NCBI GenBank assembly: GCA_013824835.1
Contig: PNOM01000022.1
Span: 1-37,169, forward strand
Direction of reading: 5' to 3'
DNA length: 37,169 nt
Origin: Syntrophus sp. (in: bacteria)
GTDB lineage: Bacteria > Desulfobacterota > Syntrophorhabdia > Syntrophorhabdales > Syntrophorhabdaceae
The translations under genes and the position numbers were made by a program. This document shows positions 1-8,067 of the stretch, piece by piece; positions within the stretch are counted from its first letter, which is position 1; every line of letters starts with the position of its first letter. The notes beneath the pieces were generated by a model that saw only the letters and a list, made by a program, of their open reading frames with translations, ran no database searches and had not been told where the DNA came from.

Positions 1-48
1 GGCGTAAGATCAATAACGCCTAAAGAACTACTGGAGGAAATATCATGA
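1..48 (+). CDS. C-terminal end of a probable PIN-domain toxin (partial)
   Basis: The window opens inside a reading frame whose last 15 residues read GVRSITPKELLEEIS before TGA. The ending 'I-T-P-K-E-L-L-E' resembles the C-terminus of COG1569-type PIN toxins (putative ribonucleases), which commonly end in a similar T-P-x-E-F-L motif. Its TGA overlaps the ATG of the next gene (ATGA at 45-48), and that gene is a ribbon-helix-helix antitoxin. This toxin-antitoxin arrangement is what supports the call. The catalytic acidic residues lie outside the window, so the family assignment is inference from a short tail plus context. Confidence 0.5.
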   Translation, partial: GVRSITPKELLEEIS

Positions 49-281
49 GTGCTTTAAGCCTGCGATTACCCGAATCAATTCATCGGCATATAAAAGAAGT
101 TGCCAAAACGGAGGGTGTTTCGATTAATCAATTTATCTTGTCTGCTGTAGCAGAAAAAATCTCCGCATTGATGACAGAAGACTATTTGAAGAGCAGGGCG
201 AAAAAGGCGAAGAAGGATGATTTCGGAAAGGTACTGGCTAAGATCCCTAACCGTAAACCATTGCCTGGCGATGAACTATAG
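45..281 (+). CDS. Ribbon-helix-helix (HicB/CopG-like) antitoxin
   Basis: This 78-residue protein begins SALSLRLPESIHRHIKEVAK, followed by EGVSINQFILSAVAEKIS. That is the beta-strand plus two-helix pattern of Arc/CopG ribbon-helix-helix DNA-binding proteins (about residues 3-45). The C-terminal 30 residues are charged and would bind the toxin. A GGAGG ribosome site lies 8 bases before the ATG, inside the end of the upstream PIN-like gene, so the two are translationally coupled. As in related modules, it probably neutralises the toxin and represses its own operon. Length and sequence fit the antitoxins annotated beside COG1569 PIN toxins. Confidence 0.75.
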   Translation: MSALSLRLPESIHRHIKEVAKTEGVSINQFILSAVAEKISALMTEDYLKSRAKKAKKDDFGKVLAKIPNRKPLPGDEL

Positions 282-298
282 TAAGTTAGGGAACGTAT

Positions 299-340
299 AA
301 ATCACACATCCCCCCGACTTTGCCGGGGGATGTGTGATTT
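299..340. terminator. Strong bidirectional hairpin between convergent genes
   Basis: Two perfectly complementary 16-base arms (299-314 and 325-340) flank a 10-base loop. The arms start with AAA and end with TTT, so a short U-run follows on both strands. It lies between the toxin-antitoxin operon on plus and the end of the translation operon on minus, and probably terminates both. Confidence 0.75.
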
Positions 341-390
341 CCGTATCTTCTCATGACTTATTCAAGGGTTCCGGCATCACCATTTTATTA

Positions 391-1017
391 CTATTGATAC
401 TTGGGTTTATAATATTTTGCCGGCTCGAGGTTAAGGCTCGCAAGGATCTCGGCATCCTGCGATATCTCAGCAAAAGTCTTATTGCCCTCGAAAATGTTAT
501 ATATGTCATTCCGGGATAAATAGACGATAATATACTCGATAAAACCGCCGTTTTCTTTGCACTGGGAGTAATCCCGAACGGGCCAGTAGATGCCAAAAGA
601 GACGCCCTCAACCCCGCTCGTCTCAATATCAGTTCTCTTTATATAAGTCAGGTATTTCTGGAAATACCCTCCAAGTACCGTAGAAAACCGCTCATGCGGT
701 TTTGTGGAATGCTCATCAAAAGAAATTTCTGGAGGCCTGATATTAACCATCAGGTAATAATGACCCTCCTTGTTCTCGTCCCGGAGCGTATTAAAACCTA
801 AGCCCTGCTTATAGATGTTTATTTTATCCTTGGTGAGCCTTAGGTAAATTTCGTGTAAAAGAGGCTGGTTTTTATCGGACATGCTTTGCAATATTGTTTG
901 GTCATAGGAGCTCTTTATACTTTCAGATTCATTCATTGCCATATGTACAGGACCGGTTGCACAGGAGAAAAGAGACAATGATATAAAGGATATAAAAATG
1001 GCTACATAAAGTTTCAT
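391..1017 (-). CDS. Hypothetical lipoprotein
   Basis: A 208-residue protein with a lipoprotein signal peptide: KLYVAIFISFISLSLFSC, with a lipobox-like L-F-S-C at residues 16-19. The mature chain is predicted to be lipid-anchored at the cell envelope. I do not recognise the family. It is mixed alpha/beta, rich in Tyr and Ile, and has only one Cys after the lipobox. It begins 2 bases after the stop of the MerR-type gene, so it is the last gene of the thrS-ihfA transcription unit and ends just before the 299-340 terminator. Its position suggests cotranscription only and does not indicate a role in translation. Confidence 0.7.
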   Translation of the reverse strand: MKLYVAIFISFISLSLFSCATGPVHMAMNESESIKSSYDQTILQSMSDKNQPLLHEIYLRLTKDKINIYKQGLGFNTLRDENKEGHYYLMVNIRPPEISFDEHSTKPHERFSTVLGGYFQKYLTYIKRTDIETSGVEGVSFGIYWPVRDYSQCKENGGFIEYIIVYLSRNDIYNIFEGNKTFAEISQDAEILASLNLEPAKYYKPKYQ

Positions 1018-1019
1018 GT

Positions 1020-1331
1020 TTACTCTCCTTTTTTTAATATTTCTACGATTTGTGTGAGCTCTTCCTTGATTTCATCCAAAAGACGGCCCTGGCCTGTAAG
1101 ATATTTTTTTGCCCCGTCAATAGTGAATCGTTTTTCATAGAGAAGTTTTTTAATAGTAAAAATCGTATCAAGATCTTTTTTCTTATAGAGTCGCTGCCCC
1201 TTGGAGCTTTTAACCGGCTTAATATCCTTGAATTCCTGTTCCCAGTATCGGAGCACATGCGGTTTCAGACCGGTTATGGTGCACACCTCTTTGATCCGAT
1301 AAAACATCCTATCAGGGATATTTTCAGTCAT
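1020..1331 (-). CDS. MerR-family transcriptional regulator, minimal form
   Basis: A 103-residue protein with a winged helix-turn-helix at residues 9-75: YRIKEVCTITGLKPHVLRYW, then the QRLYKKKDLDTI wing and a short coiled-coil tail. It lacks the C-terminal effector-binding domain and metal-binding Cys cluster of full MerR proteins. Its ATG overlaps the ihfA stop by 4 bases (1328-1331). A small MerR gene directly after ihfA, at the end of the pheST operon, is a recurrent arrangement in deltaproteobacteria. Target and ligand cannot be told from the sequence. It may be an architectural or housekeeping regulator. Confidence 0.85.
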   Translation of the reverse strand: MTENIPDRMFYRIKEVCTITGLKPHVLRYWEQEFKDIKPVKSSKGQRLYKKKDLDTIFTIKKLLYEKRFTIDGAKKYLTGQGRLLDEIKEELTQIVEILKKGE

Positions 1332-1612
1332 TTTTTATAGTTATTTATTTCATCCTTTAAGACCTGACTCAGCCTGAAATTGAGCACTTTTCGCTCGGAA
1401 ATCTCTATCTCGTCACCTGTCTGGGGGTTTCTGCCTCGCCTCGCTTTTTTCTGTTTTACGATAAAATTACCGAAGCCTGATATTTTTACATTTTCTCCCT
1501 GAGCAAGGGTCTTCTTTATGGTTTCAAAAAACGTGTCAACGATGCTTGCACACTCCCGTCTTGAAAAACCAAGTTTTTCATATAGATTTGTCACTATCTC
1601 TAATTTTGTCAT
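1328..1612 (-). CDS. ihfA: Integration host factor alpha subunit
   Basis: A 94-residue HU/IHF-family DNA-bending protein. It begins MTKLEIVTNLYEKLGFSRRE and contains VKISGFGNFIVKQKKARRGR followed by NPQTGDEIEI. This carries the DNA-minor-groove arm with R-x-x-R-N-P, whose Pro intercalates to kink DNA. It sits next to pheT, as in E. coli and many proteobacteria where ihfA (himA) follows pheT, and this supports the alpha subunit over HU or IHF-beta. It would form a heterodimer with IhfB, which is encoded elsewhere. It is 9 bases downstream of pheT, in the same operon. Confidence 0.92.
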   Translation of the reverse strand: MTKLEIVTNLYEKLGFSRRECASIVDTFFETIKKTLAQGENVKISGFGNFIVKQKKARRGRNPQTGDEIEISERKVLNFRLSQVLKDEINNYKK

Positions 1613-1621
1613 ACACCCTCC

Positions 1622-4000
1622 TTACGTTCTCAGCGTCACACCTTTTATATTGGCAAGTTTTGTTATGATAATCTCTTGCAAACCATTAACCGTTTCATCT
1701 TTCAGTGTATCCTCAAAGGATTGGAATATCACTCTGAGGGCAATGCTCCTTGTCTCCTTCTTGAACATATCAAATACCCCCACATGCTGAATCAGGGGAG
1801 AAACCATCTTGATCTCCTCTATGAGAGTAGAAACCGGGACGGCATCATCTGCATAGAAGGAAAAATCCCTTACTGCCTGGGGATAGCGTGGTATCTGTTG
1901 AAACTGCACCTTAAGGTTTCCTTTCGCCATAATTATATCAAATCTTAACTCAGTACAATAGCATTTTTGTTCAATCTCATAAGCTTCGAGTACCTCATCT
2001 TTCAGTTCCCCGATCCAGCCTGCTTTTACGCCCCCCACAAGGATATCCCCGGCCCTGCTTCTGTTGAGAAATGGTTCCTCGCTCCGCATAAGAGTAAAAT
2101 CAAGACCAAACTGTCCCATCAAACCTTCGAGCACACCTTTAATGTCAAAAAAATCATAATCAGTCGCTTTTTCTCTCCAGAAGTATTCCCTTTCTTTGCC
2201 GGTCATGATAAAGCAGAGTGTTGGATACTCCTCGGGCAATCCATGGCCATTTGAAATGAATACCTTCCCCATCTCAAAAAACCTCATATTTTTTGAGCCC
2301 CTGTTTATGTTGTATGCAACATTTTTTAAGATTCCCGGGGCAACCATGGTTCTCATGATTCCATAGTCCTTGGATAAAGGATTCATGATCGTTACACAGG
2401 ATGTCCTTTCATCTGAAGGGGGAATAAGAAAGTTTTCATTGTCTTTCAGGCTTGAAAAACTGAAATTTATCAGTTCGGAAAAGCCGGCTGATATAAGATA
2501 ATCCTTGGTCTTCCTTGTAAATATATCCTTTAAGCCTTTCTTCTGGGGCTGAACCGTTACCACAGGCATAGTCGGAGGAATGTGATCAAACCCGTAAATT
2601 CGTGTCACCTCTTCAATGACATCCATGTATTCTACAATATCATGCCTGAACAAAGGTATGGAGAGTGAAATATTTCCTTCCAATGCTGCAATAACAAAAA
2701 TATCGATTGATCGCAGGGCCTCTACAACCTCCTGCTGCTCAATGGGTGTTCCGATAACTTCGTTGATCCGTGCAAAGCTGACGGAGATAGTTTTTTTCTC
2801 AGCCCTTTCATGTATTTCCTGCTTTCCCTTAATTACAGTCCCGCCGGAAATGGCGTTCATGAGAAAGATTGCCCTCTCTGCTGCAAAATCAACGTTATCA
2901 ACGTCTATGCCTTTTTCAAACCGTAAGGATGCCTCTGATCTGATCCCCAGCCTTCTTGCAGTTTTCCTTATAAAGAGTGGATTAAAGAAGGCGCTTTCAA
3001 GGGCCACGGCTTTTGTATGAACACTGATCTCCGAATTCTCGCCGCCCATGATGCCGGCAATTGCCACAGGACCTTCCCCATCGCAAATAAGGATATCCCC
3101 TTTATCAAGATCCCTGTCCTGCCCGTCAAGGGTTCGAAATCTGTCATTACCCTCCGTGAGCCGCACCTCAATCCTTTTACCTCGCAGCCTCTCATAGTCA
3201 AAGGAATGGAGGGGCTGACCAAGCTCGAGCATCACATAGTTGGTTACATCAACAACGGAGTTGATGGGTCTCATGCCGCATTTCATAATCCTGTTCCTCA
3301 TCCAGAAAGGTGAGGACACAATTGAGATATCTTTAATCATCCGCAGCACGTATCTCGGACATGCCCCAATATGGTGTATCTCAAGAGACAGGTAGTCTTT
3401 GATATTTTCCTGCCCGTCATCGAGCCTGAATATTGGAAGTTTTGCCTTCTGTTTGAGAATACTCGCCACCTCGCGGGCAACACCGTATACAGAAAGACAA
3501 TCTCCTCTGTTGGGGGGCACACTTATGTCAAAGACCACGTCCCTGATGCCGGGGGCATGGGCAAGCATGGAACCTATGACAAAGTCTTCAGGAAGAATGA
3601 ATATCCCGCTATGGTCATTAGAGAGCCCAAGTTCTTTTTCAGAACAGAGCATACCAAAAGAGTCAATGCCCCTCACCGGTCTCTTCTCAATAAGGAAGTT
3701 TTCAGAAAGACGGGCTCCTACGGTTGCCACAGGCACCCTGTCTCCAGGTGAGATATTTTTAGCGCCGCAGACAATCGAAAGGATCTCCCTGCCGATATCC
3801 ACCTTACATAACGAGAGTTTGTCTGCTTTGGGGTGTTTTTCGATTTCTGCAATCGTGCCGACTACCACGCCATCAAAGGCAGACTCAACCTCTTCAACAG
3901 ATTCTACCTCAAAACCCCTCATGGTGAGCCGTGCTGCCAATTCATGGGGCTCCATCTCAATTACAACAAACTCTTTTAGCCATTCAAAAGGAATTCTCAC
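1622..4000 (-). CDS. pheT: Phenylalanine-tRNA ligase beta subunit
   Basis: A 792-residue protein with the full PheRS beta layout. The N-terminal MRIPFEWLKEFV is followed by an EMAP/OB-type tRNA-binding domain (about 39-150, with VGTIAEIEKHPKADKLSLCK), the B3/B4 editing region, the B5 domain with IEEVTRIYGFDHIPPTMP, the catalytic-like core, and a C-terminal anticodon-binding FDX-ACB domain (about 700-792, with PRYPQAVRDFSFYADD). Length matches the usual 790-800. It pairs with PheS as an alpha2-beta2 enzyme charging tRNA-Phe and editing mischarged Tyr. pheS ends 9 bases upstream. Confidence 0.97.
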   Translation of the reverse strand: MRIPFEWLKEFVVIEMEPHELAARLTMRGFEVESVEEVESAFDGVVVGTIAEIEKHPKADKLSLCKVDIGREILSIVCGAKNISPGDRVPVATVGARLSENFLIEKRPVRGIDSFGMLCSEKELGLSNDHSGIFILPEDFVIGSMLAHAPGIRDVVFDISVPPNRGDCLSVYGVAREVASILKQKAKLPIFRLDDGQENIKDYLSLEIHHIGACPRYVLRMIKDISIVSSPFWMRNRIMKCGMRPINSVVDVTNYVMLELGQPLHSFDYERLRGKRIEVRLTEGNDRFRTLDGQDRDLDKGDILICDGEGPVAIAGIMGGENSEISVHTKAVALESAFFNPLFIRKTARRLGIRSEASLRFEKGIDVDNVDFAAERAIFLMNAISGGTVIKGKQEIHERAEKKTISVSFARINEVIGTPIEQQEVVEALRSIDIFVIAALEGNISLSIPLFRHDIVEYMDVIEEVTRIYGFDHIPPTMPVVTVQPQKKGLKDIFTRKTKDYLISAGFSELINFSFSSLKDNENFLIPPSDERTSCVTIMNPLSKDYGIMRTMVAPGILKNVAYNINRGSKNMRFFEMGKVFISNGHGLPEEYPTLCFIMTGKEREYFWREKATDYDFFDIKGVLEGLMGQFGLDFTLMRSEEPFLNRSRAGDILVGGVKAGWIGELKDEVLEAYEIEQKCYCTELRFDIIMAKGNLKVQFQQIPRYPQAVRDFSFYADDAVPVSTLIEEIKMVSPLIQHVGVFDMFKKETRSIALRVIFQSFEDTLKDETVNGLQEIIITKLANIKGVTLRT

Positions 4001-4009
4001 GATAGCACC

Positions 4010-5020
4010 TCAGAACTGGGAAAGAAATCGTGTATCATGATAGTAAAACTGCCTTATATCGTCTATGCCGAATCTGAGCATTGCTATTCTTTCTACGCCC
4101 ATACCGAAGGCAAAACCGCTTACTTCTTCAGGATCATATCCCACGCCCCGCAGCACCTGGGGGTGCACCATACCGGAACCGAGTATCTCAAGCCACCCGG
4201 TCTCCTTGCAGAGCCTGCAGCCGTCCCCTGCGCAGATAACACATCCTATGTCTATTTCAGCAGAGGGCTCTGTAAAAGGGAAGTAGCTCGGCCTGAACCT
4301 GACAGGCGTATCGGGTCCAAACATCTCATGAATAAACACAGTCAATATACCTTTTAAATCCGAAAATCTGACCCCTTTGTCCACCAAAAGCCCCTCTACC
4401 TGGTGAAACATAGGCGTATGGGAAACATCATGGTCACACCGGTATACAGCCCCCGGGACAATGACCCTTACTGGCGGAAGCTGTGACTCCATTACCCTGA
4501 TCTGCATGGGAGACGTATGGGTGCGGAGCACAATCCCGGGCTCAATATAAAAGGTATCCTGCATGTCCCTCGCGGGATGGTCTTTGGGGATATTCAATGC
4601 CTCAAAATTATAATGCTCAGTCTCCACCTCAGGCCCCTCAGCGACCGAAAAACCAAGGGAGGAGAATATCCTGATTATCTCGTCAAAGGTCTGGGTGATG
4701 GGGTGTTTTCTGCCTGTCAAAGGAATTTTTCCCGGCATGGTGATATCGATCCATGACCGTTCCTGTTCCCTTTTGCGCTCTTCTTCAGCGAAATGGTCTT
4801 CAAGACCTTTCAGCCTGCCCTCTGTTTCCGATTTCAGGCTGTTAATCTCCCTTCCAAAGTCCTTTCGTTCTTCCTTGTTAAGAGATTTGAGCCCGTCAAG
4901 GTATTCGGCAAAAAGCCCTTTTCTCCCTAAAAGGACCAATTTAAAACCCTTCAGGTCTTCTATGGTTTTTACAGAAGCAATTCCGCTTTCAACCCTGTTA
5001 TGCAACTCTTCTATATTCAA
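4010..5020 (-). CDS. pheS: Phenylalanine-tRNA ligase alpha subunit
   Basis: A 336-residue class II aminoacyl-tRNA synthetase catalytic subunit. It has an N-terminal coiled coil (1-85), motif 1 around HPITQTFDEIIRIFSSLGFS, motif 2 (V-Y-R-C-D-H-D-V-S-H-T-P-M-F-H-Q-V-E-G), and motif 3 near GMGVERIAMLRFG with its terminal Arg. The start is TTG at 5018-5020: it has a good ribosome site (AAGGTGA) about 5 bases upstream and gives the family-typical N-terminus. It forms an alpha2-beta2 complex with PheT. A hairpin with a U-run (5066-5122) separates it from rplT, so its expression may be partly attenuated. Confidence 0.97.
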   Translation of the reverse strand: MNIEELHNRVESGIASVKTIEDLKGFKLVLLGRKGLFAEYLDGLKSLNKEERKDFGREINSLKSETEGRLKGLEDHFAEEERKREQERSWIDITMPGKIPLTGRKHPITQTFDEIIRIFSSLGFSVAEGPEVETEHYNFEALNIPKDHPARDMQDTFYIEPGIVLRTHTSPMQIRVMESQLPPVRVIVPGAVYRCDHDVSHTPMFHQVEGLLVDKGVRFSDLKGILTVFIHEMFGPDTPVRFRPSYFPFTEPSAEIDIGCVICAGDGCRLCKETGWLEILGSGMVHPQVLRGVGYDPEEVSGFAFGMGVERIAMLRFGIDDIRQFYYHDTRFLSQF

Positions 5021-5065
5021 GGTTCACCTTCATTACATAGGTCCGGTAGCCCTGCCTGCTTAACA

Positions 5066-5122
5066 AAAAGCCCGGAAGTGATTGAGACTGTCACAAAAAC
5101 GACTTCTCCCTCCCGGACTTTT
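5066..5122 (-). terminator. Terminator or attenuator hairpin between rplT and pheS
   Basis: Read on the minus strand, AAAAGTCCGGGAG (5122-5110) can pair with CTTCCGGGCTTTT (5078-5066), giving 13 pairs including two G-U. The second arm runs into a U-rich tract. The loop is about 31 bases and could hold a smaller helix. It lies right after the rplT stop and ahead of pheS, where it would terminate or attenuate transcription. I see no Phe-rich leader peptide between them, so an E. coli-type PheL mechanism is not supported. Confidence 0.5.
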
Positions 5123-5136
5123 CTTATGCTGATGGC

Positions 5137-5496
5137 TTAAGTTACCATTACCTCTTTAACCTTTTGAATCACGTGCTCAAACCCTGTCGGATCATTTATT
5201 GCCATATCAGCAAGGGATTTCCGGTTAAGCATTATATTGGCCGTTTTCAATCCGTTTATAAACCTGCTGTACGATATACCGTATGACCGGCATGCTGCAT
5301 TGATCCTCACTATCCACAAGGCCCTGAATTCCCTCTTCTTCTGTTTCCTTCCTGCATATGCATATTTCAGCGCCTTAAATACTGCACGCTTGGCAACGCT
5401 GTATGTACTCCTCCTGCTCTCATACATACCCCTTGCCAGCTTGAGTATCTTTTTTCTTCTTCGTCTTGCTTTAACTCCTCTTTTCGCCCTTGGCAT
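5137..5496 (-). CDS. rplT: Large ribosomal subunit protein bL20
   Basis: A 119-residue, highly basic protein beginning [20 protein letters not shown], with the RNA-binding N-terminal extension and globular C-terminal part containing [20 protein letters not shown]. Length and sequence are typical for bL20, which binds 23S rRNA early in 50S assembly. In several bacteria bL20 also represses its own operon by binding rpmI-rplT mRNA. No matching structure was worked out here. It lies 18 bases after rpmI. Confidence 0.97.
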   Translation of the reverse strand: MPRAKRGVKARRRRKKILKLARGMYESRRSTYSVAKRAVFKALKYAYAGRKQKKREFRALWIVRINAACRSYGISYSRFINGLKTANIMLNRKSLADMAINDPTGFEHVIQKVKEVMVT

Positions 5497-5514
5497 TGTC
5501 TACTCCTCAATATT

Positions 5515-5712
5515 TTATAAATAGGGTATTAGCGATCTGATTCTTTTCGCATCAGTAGAATGAACTGTATCGGCCTTGGCCAGACGGCTCTTCTCCTTCG
5601 GCGATTTGGAAGATAAAAGGTGGCTATGATAGGCCTTTGACCTCTTTATCTTTCCCTTTGCAGTCACTTTTACACGCTTCGCTAATCCTCTGTGTGTCTT
5701 AACCTTCGGCAT
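5515..5712 (-). CDS. rpmI: Large ribosomal subunit protein bL35
   Basis: A 65-residue basic protein, MPKVKTHRGLAKRVKVTAKG then KIKRSKAYHSHLLSSKSPKE, which is the conserved bL35 signature. It is placed between infC (12 bases upstream) and rplT, the usual infC-rpmI-rplT order. It is a structural component of the 50S subunit. Confidence 0.96.
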   Translation of the reverse strand: MPKVKTHRGLAKRVKVTAKGKIKRSKAYHSHLLSSKSPKEKSRLAKADTVHSTDAKRIRSLIPYL

Positions 5713-5724
5713 TGCAACCTCCCT

Positions 5725-6240
5725 CTATAATGGAGCAAAGACCATTACGATATTTCTCCCGTCAAATTTTGGCTTCTGTTCAAGATCGCTTATATCTTTC
5801 AGAGACTCTACTATCCTTTGCGCCATCTTGTCCCCCATGTCCACATGTAGCACTTCCCTGCCTCTGAACATTATTATTACTTTGACCTTATCGCCTTCTT
5901 CAAGGAATTCCCTCATGTGCTTTATCTTAAACTGAAGATCGTGCTCTTCAATCTTCAGACCAAGCTTCATCTCCTTGAGTTGGATTACAGTCTGTTTCTT
6001 TTTCGCTTCCTGCGCCTTTTTTGCAAGCTGGTACTTGAATTTACCGAAGTCCATGATCTTGCATACGGGCGGCGCAGCGTTCGGGGAAACCTCTACCAAA
6101 TCCAGTTCCTGTTCCTTTGCCATCCTTAGCGCGTCTATTGTAGGAACTACACCTAATTGAGTCCCTACAGCATCAATTAATCTCACTTCTTTTACCCTGA
6201 TCTTCTCGTTTACGTTAATTTCCTTGTTGTCCTTTGCTAT
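5725..6240 (-). CDS. infC: Translation initiation factor IF-3, probably starting at AUA
   Basis: The N-terminal domain (AKDNKEINVNEKIRVKEVRL, V-S-P-N-A-A-P-P-V-C-K-I-M-D-F-G-K) and the C-terminal domain (GLKIEEHDLQFKIKHMREFL) are classic IF-3. The factor keeps the 30S subunit free and rejects non-standard start codons. The first standard codon, GTG at 6247-6249, is part of the ribosome site itself (AGGAGGTG) and cannot be well positioned. The codon ATA at 6238-6240 stands exactly 8 bases after AGGAGG and gives the usual N-terminus, so I choose it (171 residues). E. coli infC uses AUU and Myxococcus AUC, which allows autoregulation. The thrS stop overlaps the ribosome site. Confidence 0.93.
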   Translation of the reverse strand: MAKDNKEINVNEKIRVKEVRLIDAVGTQLGVVPTIDALRMAKEQELDLVEVSPNAAPPVCKIMDFGKFKYQLAKKAQEAKKKQTVIQLKEMKLGLKIEEHDLQFKIKHMREFLEEGDKVKVIIMFRGREVLHVDMGDKMAQRIVESLKDISDLEQKPKFDGRNIVMVFAPL

Positions 6241-6254
6241 GGAGCTCACCTCCT
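6238..6254 (-). promoter_or_regulatory. infC ribosome-binding site and AUA start, overlapping the thrS stop
   Basis: On the minus strand the sequence is AGGAGGTGAGCTCCATA. A complete Shine-Dalgarno site (6249-6254) is followed by an 8-base spacer and then ATA. The thrS stop TGA (6246-6248) overlaps the end of the site. This decides the infC start and suggests translational coupling. Confidence 0.7.
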
Positions 6255-8006
6255 GGATATATTTTCTTCCCTGATCCTGTTTACAAATGTTTTAACATCG
6301 ATATCTTTAAGCTCGCTCCCGTCCCTTAACCGTACAGAGATCGAGTTGTTTTCCATCTCTTTTTTGCCTGCAATTATCATATAAGGCACCTTCTTTACAA
6401 CGCTTTCCCTTATTTTCATGCCAAGCTTTTCGTTACGCGTGTCGAGTTCAGCCCTTATGCCTTCATGGATCATTAGATCGTATATTGACCTTACATATCC
6501 TTCCTGTTCGTCTGTTATATTCATAATAATCACTTGAACAGGGGAGAGCCATACAGGAAACTTTCCGCTGTAATGCTCGATCAATACCCCAAGGAATCTT
6601 TCGATAGCACCAAGGATAACCCTGTGGAGCATGACAGGTCTCTTGCGTTTACTGTCACTATCCACATAATTGAGATCAAACCTCTCGGGAAGAGCAAAGT
6701 CGCATTGTATTGTGGCGCACTGCCATTTTCTTCCGATGGCATCCTTAAGTTTTACGTCAATCTTGGGTCCGTAAAATGCACCATCGCCTTCATTGATGTC
6801 ATAGGGCAGACCCTGGGCATCGAGCACATCTTTGAGTACTTTTTCGGCCTTGTCCCAATCCTCCACCGTACCTATAAACTTTTCCGGTCTTGTACTGATT
6901 TCCATCTCGTATTCAAAGTTGAATATCTTCATCACATCCTGAACGAACGTGATGATACTCACGATTTCCTGATGGAGCTGATCCTGTCTCAAAAATATGT
7001 GGGCATCATCCTGCGTAAACTCTCTTACCCTCATAAGCCCGTGAAGAACCCCTGATTTCTCGTGTCTGCACACCGTCCCAAGCTCAAAATACCGCAGCGG
7101 CAAGTCACGGTAACTCCGTATCTTTGATTTATAGACCATGATGTGGGAAACACAATTCATCGGTTTTATGCCATAGTCCACATCATCTATTTTCGTGAAA
7201 TACATATTTTCTCTGTAGTTATCGTAATGGCCTGATCTTTTCCACATATCAACCTTCAATATGTGGGGGCCCACCACAAATTGATATCCCCTCTTCAGGT
7301 GCTCTTTTCTTTCGAAGTCCTCCAGGAGGTATCTCAAGAGGGCGCCATTCGGATGGTATATGACAAGGCCTGCGCCCACTTCATCGGAGACGCTGAAAAG
7401 ATCAAGTTCCTTGCCGAGCCTCCTGTGATCTCTTTTCTTTACCTCTTCAAGGAACTGAAGATGTTTATTTAAGGCATCTTCATCCTGAAAAGCCGTTCCG
7501 TATATCCTTGTAAGCATCTTATTCTTTTCATCGCCCTTCCAGTATGCCCCGGCAAGGCTCAAAAGCTTAAAGGCCTTTATCGGTCCTGTGGATGGCAGAT
7601 GAGGCCCCCTGCAGAGGTCTGTGAATGCTCCCTGGGTATAGGTGCTTACTTCTTCATCCTTAATTTCATCCAGCAGCTCAACCTTGAATTGTTCTCCAAG
7701 GGTCAGGAATATTTCCCGGGCCTCTTTCTTTTTTAATATCCTTCTCTCGATGGGGAGATCCTTCCTTGCGATCTCTTTCATCCGTTCCTCAATCTTCAGG
7801 AGATCCTCTTCGGTAAATCCCGGTTCATAGTCAAAATCATAATAAAAACCCGTTTCAATGGCCGGACCTATGGCAACCTTCACCTCAGAGAACAGCTCTT
7901 TTACTGCCTGAGCCATAAGATGAGAGGTGCTGTGTCTTAATATTTCAAGGTCTTTACTCATGTCCTGTTCTTTCTCCTGAGGCATCACAACTAACGGAGG
8001 CTCCAC
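6246..8006 (-). CDS. thrS: Threonine-tRNA ligase lacking the N-terminal TGS domain
   Basis: Class II ThrRS. The N2 editing domain starts almost at once ([20 protein letters not shown], with its H-x-x-x-H), followed by [14 protein letters not shown], the catalytic core ([29 protein letters not shown]) and the anticodon-binding domain. At 586 residues it is about 55-60 shorter than common ThrRS because the TGS domain is missing. The frame is closed by TAA only 4 codons upstream of the GTG start, so no TGS can be recovered in frame. An internal ATG (7961, MSKDLEIL) is an alternative start. It heads the operon with infC. Confidence 0.95.
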   Translation of the reverse strand: MEPPLVVMPQEKEQDMSKDLEILRHSTSHLMAQAVKELFSEVKVAIGPAIETGFYYDFDYEPGFTEEDLLKIEERMKEIARKDLPIERRILKKKEAREIFLTLGEQFKVELLDEIKDEEVSTYTQGAFTDLCRGPHLPSTGPIKAFKLLSLAGAYWKGDEKNKMLTRIYGTAFQDEDALNKHLQFLEEVKKRDHRRLGKELDLFSVSDEVGAGLVIYHPNGALLRYLLEDFERKEHLKRGYQFVVGPHILKVDMWKRSGHYDNYRENMYFTKIDDVDYGIKPMNCVSHIMVYKSKIRSYRDLPLRYFELGTVCRHEKSGVLHGLMRVREFTQDDAHIFLRQDQLHQEIVSIITFVQDVMKIFNFEYEMEISTRPEKFIGTVEDWDKAEKVLKDVLDAQGLPYDINEGDGAFYGPKIDVKLKDAIGRKWQCATIQCDFALPERFDLNYVDSDSKRKRPVMLHRVILGAIERFLGVLIEHYSGKFPVWLSPVQVIIMNITDEQEGYVRSIYDLMIHEGIRAELDTRNEKLGMKIRESVVKKVPYMIIAGKKEMENNSISVRLRDGSELKDIDVKTFVNRIREENISRR

Positions 8007-8007
8007 G

Positions 8008-8067
8008 CTATTCTTTTAAATCAAGTGATATTCTTACCATTTTTATCTTTCCCTTGTCAATTCTTAT
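8008..8067 (-). other. Possible 19-residue leader ORF ahead of thrS (speculative)
   Basis: A strong ribosome site AAGGAG (8075-8080, minus) has no ATG, GTG or TTG at proper distance. Seven bases after it is ATA (8065-8067), opening a short frame that passes through ATG at 8040 ([10 protein letters not shown]) and stops at TAG 8008-8010, one base before the thrS GTG. It could be a leader peptide coupled to thrS, or a remnant of a lost TGS domain start. No Thr-codon run is present. Confidence 0.25.

Noticed and set aside
3399-4040. 213-codon open frame antisense to pheT
   Set aside because: A shadow of pheT: Ser/Thr/Pro-rich composition with no family motif and no ribosome site.
8031-8060. TTGACA / TAAGAA promoter for thrS
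   Set aside because: The spacer is 18 bases and the -10 matches only 3 of 6 positions. It would also start transcription after the strong AAGGAG site at 8075-8080, so I did not list it as a feature.
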